Under the pieces are notes generated by a model, which had not been told where the DNA came from, made no database searches, and worked only from the letters and a program-made list of their open reading frames with translations. This document shows positions 6,062-11,288 of a DNA stretch of 11,288 nt, one piece after another. Origin of the DNA: CAZDSS01 sp964508185 (lineage in GTDB: Bacteria > Pseudomonadota > Alphaproteobacteria > Sphingomonadales > Govanellaceae); contig CAZDSS010000082.1 of the NCBI GenBank assembly GCA_964508185.1, positions 1 through 11,288 of the forward strand, read 5' to 3'. Numbering within the stretch: position 1 is the first letter of the stretch; each line of letters begins with the position of its first letter. A program made the position numbers and the translations under genes.

Positions 6062-7465
6062 ATGACCCGGACCTCGTTCTTCTCCGTTCTGACCGCGTGC
6101 GACGACCCGCGGCTCTTGCGATTCGGCCGCGGGCTCGCCCTTGTGGCGGCGTTCCTCGTCGCCATGGCGGCCTTCACCGACGCTCACGCTGTGCTGCGCG
6201 TGGACATCACCCAGGGCAATGTGGAGCCCCTGCCCATCGCCGTGAAGAATTTCGACGGCGCGCCCGCGGAGCGCACGGTGGAAGGCAGCTCGGAAGAGAT
6301 CGGGCGGAACATCTCCACGGTCATCATGAACAATCTGGCGCGCTCGGGCCTGTTCCGCCCCATCGATCCGCGCGCCTTCATCCGGGCGACGGAGACCGCC
6401 GAATCGCGGCCCAATTTCGGCAACTGGCGGGCCATCGGCGCCCAGGCGCTGGTGGTCGGCAAGGTGCAGCTCCAGACCGACGGGCGGCTTCGGGTCGAGT
6501 TCCGCCTGTGGGACGTCCTCGGCGAGATGCAGATGACCGGGCTTCAGTATTCCTCGGCGCCGCGCACCTGGCGGCAGATCGCCCACATGATCTCGGACGC
6601 CATCTACAAGCGGCTCACGGGCGAGGAGGGCTATTTCAACAGCCGCATCGTCTATATCTCGGAGAGCGGGCCCAACAACAAGCGCGTCAAGCGCCTCGCC
6701 ATCATGGACCAGGACGGCGCCAACCACCGGTTCCTGACCGACGGCAAGGACCTGGTGCTCACCCCCCGATTCTCGCCCACCAACCAGGAAATCACCTATC
6801 TCGCCTATTACAACGACCGGCCGCGGGTCTATCTCTACAACATCGACAGCGGCACCCAGGAGGTGCTGGGCGACTTCCCGGGCATGACCTTCGCCCCGCG
6901 CTTCTCGCCGGACGGCAACAAGGTCATCTTCAGCATGGCGTCGGCGGGGAATACCGACATCTATGAAATGGATCTGCGCACCCGCCGCACCCGGCGCCTG
7001 ACGACCGATCCCAACATCGACACCTCGCCGAGCTACGCACCCGACGGCAAGCAGATCGTCTTCAACTCCGACCGCGGCGGCACCCAGCAGCTCTATGTAA
7101 TGAACGCCGACGGCAGCAACACCCGGCGCATCAGCTTCGGCGACGGCCGCTATGCGACTCCGGTCTGGTCGCCGCGCGGGGACCTGATCGCGTTCACAAA
7201 ACAGTCCAAGGGGCGTTTCTACATCGGCGTGATGCGGCCCGACGGCAAGGGCGAGCGGCTGCTGACGGAAAGCTATCTCGACGAGGGGCCGACCTGGTCG
7301 CCCAACGGCCGCGTCATCATCTTCTTCCGCCAGGATCCCTATGACCGCCGCGGCAAGGGCGGCGGCACCAGCCTGTGGTCGGTGGACCTCACGGGGTATA
7401 ACTTGCGGAAGGTGGTAACGCCGCTTGATGCGTCCGACCCCGCTTGGTCTCCCTTGATCCGGTAA
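6062..7465 (+). CDS. tolB: TolB, periplasmic beta-propeller of the Tol-Pal system
   Basis: TolB is exported to the periplasm, where it binds Pal and the TolA C-terminal domain. The 467-residue product has a hydrophobic export segment (about 25-38) ending in A-H-A (41-43), with predicted cleavage before V44; the mature protein starts V-L-R-V-D-I-T-Q-G. The N-region of the signal is long (about 24 residues). A TTG at 6116 would give a standard-length signal but has no ribosome site, whereas GGGAGG at 6047-6052 serves the ATG at 6062. The N-terminal alpha/beta domain spans about 44-185. The propeller follows (about 195-465), marked by repeated S-P-D-G-type turns: F-S-P-T-N (237-241), F-S-P-D-G (281-285), Y-A-P-D-G (325-329), W-S-P-R-G (369-373) and W-S-P-N-G (412-416). 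It starts 5 bases after tolA and is the last gene of the overlapping block. Confidence 0.97.
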   Translation: MTRTSFFSVLTACDDPRLLRFGRGLALVAAFLVAMAAFTDAHAVLRVDITQGNVEPLPIAVKNFDGAPAERTVEGSSEEIGRNISTVIMNNLARSGLFRPIDPRAFIRATETAESRPNFGNWRAIGAQALVVGKVQLQTDGRLRVEFRLWDVLGEMQMTGLQYSSAPRTWRQIAHMISDAIYKRLTGEEGYFNSRIVYISESGPNNKRVKRLAIMDQDGANHRFLTDGKDLVLTPRFSPTNQEITYLAYYNDRPRVYLYNIDSGTQEVLGDFPGMTFAPRFSPDGNKVIFSMASAGNTDIYEMDLRTRRTRRLTTDPNIDTSPSYAPDGKQIVFNSDRGGTQQLYVMNADGSNTRRISFGDGRYATPVWSPRGDLIAFTKQSKGRFYIGVMRPDGKGERLLTESYLDEGPTWSPNGRVIIFFRQDPYDRRGKGGGTSLWSVDLTGYNLRKVVTPLDASDPAWSPLIR

Positions 7466-7482
7466 ACGGGGGCGATTATAGT
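7454..7482 (+). promoter_or_regulatory. Sigma70-type promoter for pal, overlapping the end of tolB
   Basis: TTGATC (7454-7459, 4 of 6 to TTGACA) is followed by exactly 17 bases and TATAGT (7477-7482, 5 of 6 to TATAAT). The -35 lies in the last tolB codons. Transcription would start near 7489, giving a leader of about 160 bases before pal. Assignment is by eye only. Confidence 0.55.
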
Positions 7483-7508
7483 GTCTGCGGCGAAGGTAAT
7501 GAAAACAA

Positions 7509-7604
7509 TGGTATATCGAAAGGGGATATGCCAGATTGCTAAGTCACATTTCTAAACACTAATTATCAACACTGAGCCCCGTTCGGGAAAACGCCCGGAC
7601 GGGG
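7509..7604 (+). promoter_or_regulatory. Two stem-loops in the leader region of pal
   Basis: Stem A pairs TGGTATATC (7509-7517) with GATATGCCA (7525-7533), 9 bp with one G-U, around a purine loop GAAAGGG. Stem B pairs CCCCGTTCGGG (7577-7587) with CCCGGACGGGG (7594-7604), 11 bp with one G-U, around AAAACG. Stem B is followed by TGCAATTTG, a poor T-run, so it could be a weak terminator for tolB. However, no promoter fits between it and pal, which favours a leader element that stabilises or regulates pal mRNA. The AT-richness of 7490-7570 sets the region apart from its surroundings. Confidence 0.5.
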
Positions 7605-7648
7605 GTGCAATTTGACAAAAGAACTTCTCTCTGGAAGGGACTCCCGAA

Positions 7649-8161
7649 ATGCTTCACAGAAGCCTTGGCCTGAAAATGTTCGTCGTGGGGGCCACCACGC
7701 TTTTCCTCGCTGCCTGCGCGAATGTCGACAAATCCAAAGAACCCGCCGTGCGGGACACCGCTCAGGACACGGTGACCCAGGACGTGGTGGACACCGGGCC
7801 CGAGCCGGGCACCCAGGAACACCTGGTCCAGCAGGTTGGCGACCGCGTGTTCTTCGGCTTCGACCGCTATGACCTGACCAACGAAGCCCAGGCGACCCTG
7901 CGCGCCCAGGCTGACTGGCTGCGTCAGTTCCCGTCGGTCAACGTGACCATCGAAGGTCACGCCGACGAGCGCGGCACCCGCGAATACAACCTGGCGCTCG
8001 GCGAACGCCGCGCCAACTCCATCAAGAACTACCTGGTGGCTCTCGGCATCGACGCTTCCCGCATCGAAGTGGTGAGCTACGGCAAGGAGCGTCCGGCCGT
8101 CATCGGCAGCAACGAGGAAGCCTGGGCGCAGAACCGTCGCGGTGTGATGGTCGTCCGCTAA
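7649..8161 (+). CDS. pal: Pal, peptidoglycan-associated outer-membrane lipoprotein
   Basis: Pal anchors the outer membrane to peptidoglycan and is released by TolB during constriction. The 170-residue product has a lipoprotein signal with lipobox L-A-A-C (20-23). C23 is the lipidated residue and is followed by A24, not Asp, consistent with outer-membrane sorting. A flexible polar linker (about 24-62) leads to an OmpA-like domain (about 65-168). I-E-G-H-A-D-E-R-G-T-R-E-Y-N (101-114) and L-G-E-R-R-A (117-122) are canonical; D106 and R121 align with the diaminopimelate-binding Asp and Arg of OmpA (D271 and R286). GGAAGGGA (7633-7640) precedes the ATG by 8 bases. Own promoter, structured leader and strong terminator suggest an independent, probably abundant, single-gene transcript. 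Confidence 0.98.
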   Translation: MLHRSLGLKMFVVGATTLFLAACANVDKSKEPAVRDTAQDTVTQDVVDTGPEPGTQEHLVQQVGDRVFFGFDRYDLTNEAQATLRAQADWLRQFPSVNVTIEGHADERGTREYNLALGERRANSIKNYLVALGIDASRIEVVSYGKERPAVIGSNEEAWAQNRRGVMVVR

Positions 8162-8188
8162 GCCCCCTTCCAGCCAGGTGCTGATTCG

Positions 8189-8229
8189 AGAACCCGCGCT
8201 TGTGTCATGCAGCGCGGGTTCTTCTTATT
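8189..8229 (+). terminator. Strong intrinsic terminator after pal
   Basis: AGAACCCGCGCT (8189-8200) and AGCGCGGGTTCT (8211-8222) form a perfect 12-bp stem with a 10-base loop, followed by the T-rich TCTTATT. It starts 27 bases after the pal stop and separates pal from ybgF. Confidence 0.88.
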
Positions 8230-8247
8230 CCGGCCTGTTCTGCAGCG

Positions 8248-8282
8248 TAGAATGCCTTGCCCGGGCCATCATTCGGTGATGG
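8248..8282 (+). promoter_or_regulatory. Possible ybgF promoter (-10) and hairpin
   Basis: TAGAAT (8248-8253) matches the -10 consensus at 5 of 6 positions, but no good -35 lies 16-18 bases upstream, where the terminator T-run sits. Downstream, CCATCA (8266-8271) and TGATGG (8277-8282) form a perfect 6-bp inverted repeat around TTCGG, in the expected 5' leader of ybgF. Confidence 0.3.
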
Positions 8283-8328
8283 AAATGGCAGATCATCGGG
8301 CATCCAGTAGAAGACGGGAGAAGTTCTC

Positions 8329-9282
8329 ATGAGAAATGTCGATGCCGGCGGCCGCAGGCTCCTTCGCTGGGGGGGATCCGTGTCCCTGGCCGTCATGCTC
8401 GCCGTAGCGCTCGCTCCGGCCGCGCCGATCGAGGCGCTCGCCCAGTCCGCCGACAAGCGGCTGGACCGGCTGGAGAAGGAAGTGCGCGCCCTGCAGCGCC
8501 GGGTGTTCAGCGGCGACGACAAGGGCGGCCGTGCGTCTTCCTCCGTACAGATGGACGAGTTTTCGGGCGACCAGGCGGCGAGCTATGAAGTGCGCCTGCA
8601 AACCCTCGAGAATCAGCTGCGCGAGCTTACCGGCCAGATCGAGGAGCTGCGCTTCCGCAGCGAGGAGACGGCGCGGCGGCTCGAGACCTTCATGGCCGAT
8701 ACGGAATTCCGCTTCAACGAACTCGGCGGCGGCGGGCCTGGGGCCGGAACAGAAACCGGAACTGGCGCTCCCGCGGCCCGGAGCGGCGCGGCGACTCCGC
8801 CCATCGGCGGCTCCGTTGCCGAGACCGAGACGGGTGAAATCCAGGCTTTGCCGGGCGCCCCTCAGGCGACGACGGCGCTCCCCGACGGCACGCTGCCTTC
8901 GGGCACGCCGGTGCAGCAATACGAATATGCCTACGGCCTCCTCGCCCAGGGCAAATATGATGCTGCCGAGGCGGCGTTCCGCGCCTTCCTCGACCAGCAT
9001 CCGAAGCATGAGCTTGCGGGCAACGCCAATTACTGGCTCGCCCAGTCCTACTATGTGCGCAGCCAGTACGAGCGGGCGGCCAAGACCTTCCTCGAAGGCT
9101 ATCAGGCCTATCCCAACAGCTCCAAGGCGCCCGACTATCTCCTGAAGATCGGCATGAGCCTCGCCAAGATCGACCAGAAGCAGGACGCCTGCGCCGTCTT
9201 CAGCGAGCTTGAGTCGCGCTTCCCCGACTCGCCCGCGGCCAAGGAACGCCTGGCCGGCGAACGCAAGGCGGCGGGCTGCTGA
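8329..9282 (+). CDS. cpoB: YbgF/CpoB, periplasmic coiled-coil and TPR protein of the Tol-Pal cluster
   Basis: CpoB (YbgF) links Tol-Pal constriction to septal peptidoglycan synthesis in E. coli, binding TolA and modulating PBP1B; the same role here is inference. The 317-residue product has a signal peptide with hydrophobic core about 17-33 and an A-L-A site (36-38) before Q39. Coiled-coil stretches (about 40-60 and 86-133, rich in Leu/Glu/Arg) should drive oligomerisation. A Gly/Thr/Ala/Pro-rich linker (about 133-195) precedes tetratricopeptide repeats (about 196-312), with Y-A-Y-G-L-L-A-Q-G-K-Y-D-A-A (200-213) and N-Y-W-L-A-Q-S-Y-Y (234-242). GGGAG at 8316-8320 supports the ATG at 8329. The pal terminator means that it probably needs its own promoter. 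Confidence 0.94.
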   Translation: MRNVDAGGRRLLRWGGSVSLAVMLAVALAPAAPIEALAQSADKRLDRLEKEVRALQRRVFSGDDKGGRASSSVQMDEFSGDQAASYEVRLQTLENQLRELTGQIEELRFRSEETARRLETFMADTEFRFNELGGGGPGAGTETGTGAPAARSGAATPPIGGSVAETETGEIQALPGAPQATTALPDGTLPSGTPVQQYEYAYGLLAQGKYDAAEAAFRAFLDQHPKHELAGNANYWLAQSYYVRSQYERAAKTFLEGYQAYPNSSKAPDYLLKIGMSLAKIDQKQDACAVFSELESRFPDSPAAKERLAGERKAAGC

Positions 9283-9293
9283 GCGGGATCCAT

Positions 9294-9300
9294 GGAGGAG
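9294..9300 (+). promoter_or_regulatory. Ribosome binding site for the GTG start of tilS
   Basis: GGAGGAG lies 8 bases before GTG at 9309, in the 26-base gap after ybgF. It fixes the non-ATG start. Confidence 0.75.
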
Positions 9301-9308
9301 CGGGGCAG

Positions 9309-10580
9309 GTGAGCGCGCCCCATCCCGTCTCCGCCGCAGCCTTCGCCGAAGCGATGGAAGGCTGCGGCCCTTTCCCGGACCGGCCGCAGATCGCGGTCGC
9401 CCTCTCCGGCGGGCCGGATTCCATGGCCCTCACACTTCTCGCCGATCGCTGGGCCCGCGACCGCGGCGGGCGGGTCATGGCATTGACGGTCGATCACGGC
9501 CTCAGGCCGGAATCCGCGGCGGAAGCGGCAATGATCGCGCGCTGGATGGCGGCGCGGGACATCCCCCACGAAATCTTGCGCTGGGACGGCGCGAAGCCCG
9601 CCCGGGGCATCCAGGCGGGGGCGCGGGAGGCGCGATACGCGCTCCTCGCCCGTTGGTGCCGCGCCCATAACATCCTGTACCTGCTGGTCGCCCATCACGC
9701 CGGAGATCAGGCGGAAACCGTGGCCATGCGCGAAGCGCGGCGGAGCGGCGCGCCGGGACTCGCCGGCATGAGCCCTGTTGCGCCGCCCCCCGTGCCGGGC
9801 CCCCGCTGGCCACTACTGCTGCGGCCCCTTCTCGGCTTCACGCGGGAGGAGCTGTCCGCCACCTTGCGTGCCGCTGGGGCGGACTGGATCGAGGATCCGT
9901 CCAACCGCAACCCCGCCTTCACCCGGGTCGCGATCCGCGACCGTCTGGGGCGTGACCCGAAGGAGCGGCTGCGGCTCGGATCCCTCGCGGCGCGCGCGAG
10001 GCGGATGCGGGACCATATGGATATGGCCCTTGCCGCCCGCGCCGCCGATGCCGTCACCCTCGATCCCGCGGGCTTCGCGGTGGTGGATCGCCGCCTGTTC
10101 GCCGATCTGCCGGACACTCTCCTGCGGCATTTCTGGGCGCGGATGCTCATTACCATCGCCGGGGCCGTCTATCCGCCCCGGGGGGCGGGACTCGACCGCC
10201 TCGTGGGGGCGGCGCGGGATTCCGGGTTTCGCGGCGCCACGCTTCATGGCTGCCGCATCACGGCCGGTCCGCGCCGTCTGACGGTGGCCCGGGAATATCG
10301 CGCGGCGCCGAAGGATGCGCCGTACGCGGACGGCATGCTGTGGGACGGGCGCTTCACATTGAGGGGGCAGGCGCCGGCAGGGGCCGTGGTGCGCCCCCTC
10401 GGCAGGCTGCGGCCGCGGGACGCCGCGTGGCTCGACGATCTTCCGGCAAGCGCCGCCATGACATATCCCGCGCTCTTCGTTGACGAAAATTTGATCGCGG
10501 TCCCTCGGCTCGTTCCCGCCGCACAGGACGCCGCGGAGATCGTCGCCCGCTTCACGCCGCGGATCGCACTTTTCCCGTGA
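9309..10580 (+). CDS. tilS: TilS, tRNA(Ile2) lysidine synthetase
   Basis: TilS uses ATP and lysine to convert C34 of the CAU-anticodon tRNA-Ile to lysidine, so that it reads AUA. The 423-residue product has the PP-loop S-G-G-P-D-S (33-38), V-D-H-G-L-R (61-66), G-A-R-E-A-R-Y (104-110), A-H-H-A-G-D-Q-A-E-T (128-137) and W-I-E-D-P-S-N (193-199), all in family order. The C-terminal region (about 225-423) includes V-V-R-P-L-G (384-389) and is of normal length (E. coli 432). The segment after A-E-T reads V-A-M-R-E-A-R-R-S-G, where the family usually has a more hydrophobic helix ending R-G-S-G; activity is probably retained because the PP-loop is intact. Start is GTG with a strong ribosome site. It begins 26 bases after ybgF, so it may share its transcript. 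The tilS-ftsH order is frequent in proteobacteria. Confidence 0.93.
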   Translation: MSAPHPVSAAAFAEAMEGCGPFPDRPQIAVALSGGPDSMALTLLADRWARDRGGRVMALTVDHGLRPESAAEAAMIARWMAARDIPHEILRWDGAKPARGIQAGAREARYALLARWCRAHNILYLLVAHHAGDQAETVAMREARRSGAPGLAGMSPVAPPPVPGPRWPLLLRPLLGFTREELSATLRAAGADWIEDPSNRNPAFTRVAIRDRLGRDPKERLRLGSLAARARRMRDHMDMALAARAADAVTLDPAGFAVVDRRLFADLPDTLLRHFWARMLITIAGAVYPPRGAGLDRLVGAARDSGFRGATLHGCRITAGPRRLTVAREYRAAPKDAPYADGMLWDGRFTLRGQAPAGAVVRPLGRLRPRDAAWLDDLPASAAMTYPALFVDENLIAVPRLVPAAQDAAEIVARFTPRIALFP

Positions 10581-10609
10581 ACGGGCGTCACGCAGAAAAC
10601 ACCGGAGCG

Positions 10610-10640
10610 CCCGCGCGAATCCGCGCGGGAAAGCTTGTTT
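10610..10640 (+). terminator. Candidate terminator after tilS
   Basis: CCCGCGCG (10610-10617) and CGCGCGGG (10622-10629) form a perfect all-GC 8-bp stem with loop AATC, 29 bases after the tilS stop. The following AAAGCTTGTTT is only weakly T-rich and overlaps the candidate ftsH promoter -35, so termination may be partial. Confidence 0.5.
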
Positions 10641-10665
10641 GCCCTTGTCAAAGCCCCTATCTATG
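10634..10665 (+). promoter_or_regulatory. Heat-shock (sigma32/RpoH)-type promoter for ftsH
   Basis: CTTG (10634-10637), 18 bases, then CCTATCTATG (10656-10665) fits every fixed position of the alphaproteobacterial heat-shock consensus CTTG-N17/18-CYTATNTNNG as I recall it. A sigma70 reading (TTGTTT-N17-TATCTA) of the same bases is poor at the -10. Transcription would start about 10672, some 100 bases before ftsH. ftsH is a known sigma32 target in E. coli and other proteobacteria. Confidence 0.6.
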
Positions 10666-10759
10666 AACCGAGCATTTGCCGTTGATCCTTTTCACCGGCG
10701 CTGCAATCATCATCGCTGGATATCCTTTGACGGCGGCCTCGCGCTGCCGTCGCCGTGAA

Positions 10760-10764
10760 AGAGG
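10760..10764 (+). promoter_or_regulatory. Ribosome binding site for the GTG start of ftsH
   Basis: AGAGG lies 9 bases before GTG at 10774. No in-frame ATG occurs until well past the first membrane segment, so the GTG is the likely start. Confidence 0.65.
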
Positions 10765-10773
10765 CTTGAAGCC

Positions 10774-11288
10774 GTGGGAAGTTTCGGACGCAATCTTGCC
10801 CTGTGGGCGGTCATCATTCTGCTCCTGCTGGCGCTGTTCAATCTGTTCCAAGGGCCGTCCCGGCAAGGCGCCCATACGGAAGTGGCGTTCTCCACCTTCC
10901 TTGACGACGTGGATCGCGGCCAGGTTCGCGACGTGCTGATCCAGGGTCAGGACATCACCGGCACCCGCGTGGACGGCACCGCCTTCCGCACCTATGCCCC
11001 GAACGATCCGACCCTCATCACCCGGCTCAACGACCGCGGGGTCACCATTCAGGCCAAGCCCATCGAGGAAAACCTCCTTGCCGGCATCTTCCTGTCGCTT
11101 CTGCCCTTCCTGCTGCTCATCGGCGTCTGGATCTTCTTCATGCGCCAGATGCAGGCGGGGAGCGGCCGCGCCATGGGCTTCGGCAAGTCGCGCGCGCGGC
11201 TTCTGACCGAAAAGCAGGGCCGCGTCACCTTCGCGGACGTTGCCGGCATCGACGAAGCCAAGGAGGAACTCGAGGAGATCGTCGAATT
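10774..11288 (+). CDS. ftsH: FtsH, ATP-dependent membrane zinc metalloprotease, N-terminal part (3' truncated by window edge)
   Basis: FtsH is a hexameric inner-membrane AAA+ protease that degrades misfolded membrane proteins and regulators such as sigma32 and LpxC. The frame from GTG at 10774 is open to the window end, giving 171 residues plus two bases. It begins (M)-G-S-F-G-R-N-L-A-L-W, a recognisable alphaproteobacterial FtsH N-terminus. Membrane segment 1 is about 8-25, a periplasmic domain follows (about 26-100), with F-S-T-F-L-D-D-V (39-46), and membrane segment 2 is about 102-122. The linker then reaches V-T-F-A-D-V-A-G-I-D-E-A-K-E-E-L (150-165), the conserved entry to the AAA domain. 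Walker A and the zinc HExxH site would lie beyond the edge. The upstream region has a sigma32-like promoter, fitting heat-shock control. Transcription is probably separate from tilS. Confidence 0.96.
   Translation, partial: MGSFGRNLALWAVIILLLLALFNLFQGPSRQGAHTEVAFSTFLDDVDRGQVRDVLIQGQDITGTRVDGTAFRTYAPNDPTLITRLNDRGVTIQAKPIEENLLAGIFLSLLPFLLLIGVWIFFMRQMQAGSGRAMGFGKSRARLLTEKQGRVTFADVAGIDEAKEELEEIVE

Noticed and set aside
6116..6118. Alternative TTG start of tolB giving a shorter signal peptide
   Set aside because: No ribosome site precedes it, whereas GGGAGG is placed correctly for the ATG at 6062.
7577..7604. Stem B as a strong terminator for tolB
   Set aside because: No real T-run follows, and no promoter fits between it and pal. 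It is kept as a leader stem-loop with weak termination possible.
7612..7617. Perfect TTGACA -35 hexamer before pal
   Set aside because: The region 16-18 bases downstream reads GAAGGGAC-like with no -10, and a start there would fall at or inside the pal start. It is probably chance next to the ribosome site.
10676..10939. 87-codon plus-strand frame with hydrophobic N-terminus overlapping ftsH
   Set aside because: Most of it lies in a different frame over conserved FtsH sequence. It has no good ribosome site and a Cys/Arg/Ser-rich tail typical of shadow frames.
1..11288. Mobile elements, CRISPR arrays, phage or defence genes, tRNA and rRNA genes
   Set aside because: No long direct repeats outside the TolA rod, no transposase or integrase motifs and no spacer-repeat pattern were seen. 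All coding space is taken by identified housekeeping genes.

Overview
The window is a GC-rich, gene-dense chromosomal segment with every recognisable gene on the + strand. Gene content, gene order and protein variants suggest an alphaproteobacterium, possibly Rhodospirillales-like: yebC-ruvCAB runs straight into ybgC-tolQRAB-pal-ybgF, followed by tilS and ftsH. TolA and FtsH carry alphaproteobacterial-type termini, and the ftsH upstream region matches the alphaproteobacterial heat-shock promoter consensus. The order-level guess is inference from memory of families; no database was searched.

Layout. 1-351 is the 3' end of a YmdB-like metallophosphoesterase. A 112-base gap (352-463) holds a palindrome and a nested inverted repeat. 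464-3449 encodes YebC and the complete Holliday-junction machinery RuvC, RuvA and RuvB. RuvB overlaps YbgC by 4 bases, and YbgC overlaps TolQ by 4 bases, so the recombination genes and the Tol envelope genes can form one long transcription unit from yebC to tolB (464-7465). TolQ-TolR form the inner-membrane proton channel, TolA is the periplasm-spanning rod, TolB is the periplasmic propeller and Pal is the outer-membrane lipoprotein. Together they drive outer-membrane constriction at division. After tolB, a 183-base AT-richer gap contains a good sigma70-type promoter and two stem-loops ahead of pal. A strong intrinsic terminator then separates pal from ybgF (cpoB). tilS (tRNA-Ile lysidine synthetase) follows closely. 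A last gap of 193 bases carries a candidate terminator and a close match to a sigma32 promoter ahead of ftsH, which runs off the right edge.

Assessment. The genes are conserved housekeeping genes, and I see no mobile element, CRISPR array, phage gene, defence island, tRNA or rRNA. I found no convincing undescribed multi-gene system. The items worth a second look are non-coding: the structured pal leader, the heat-shock-type ftsH promoter, the nested inverted repeat before yebC, the hairpin between tolR and tolA, and the translational linkage of the ruv and tol genes. No gene-free stretch exceeds 300 bases.
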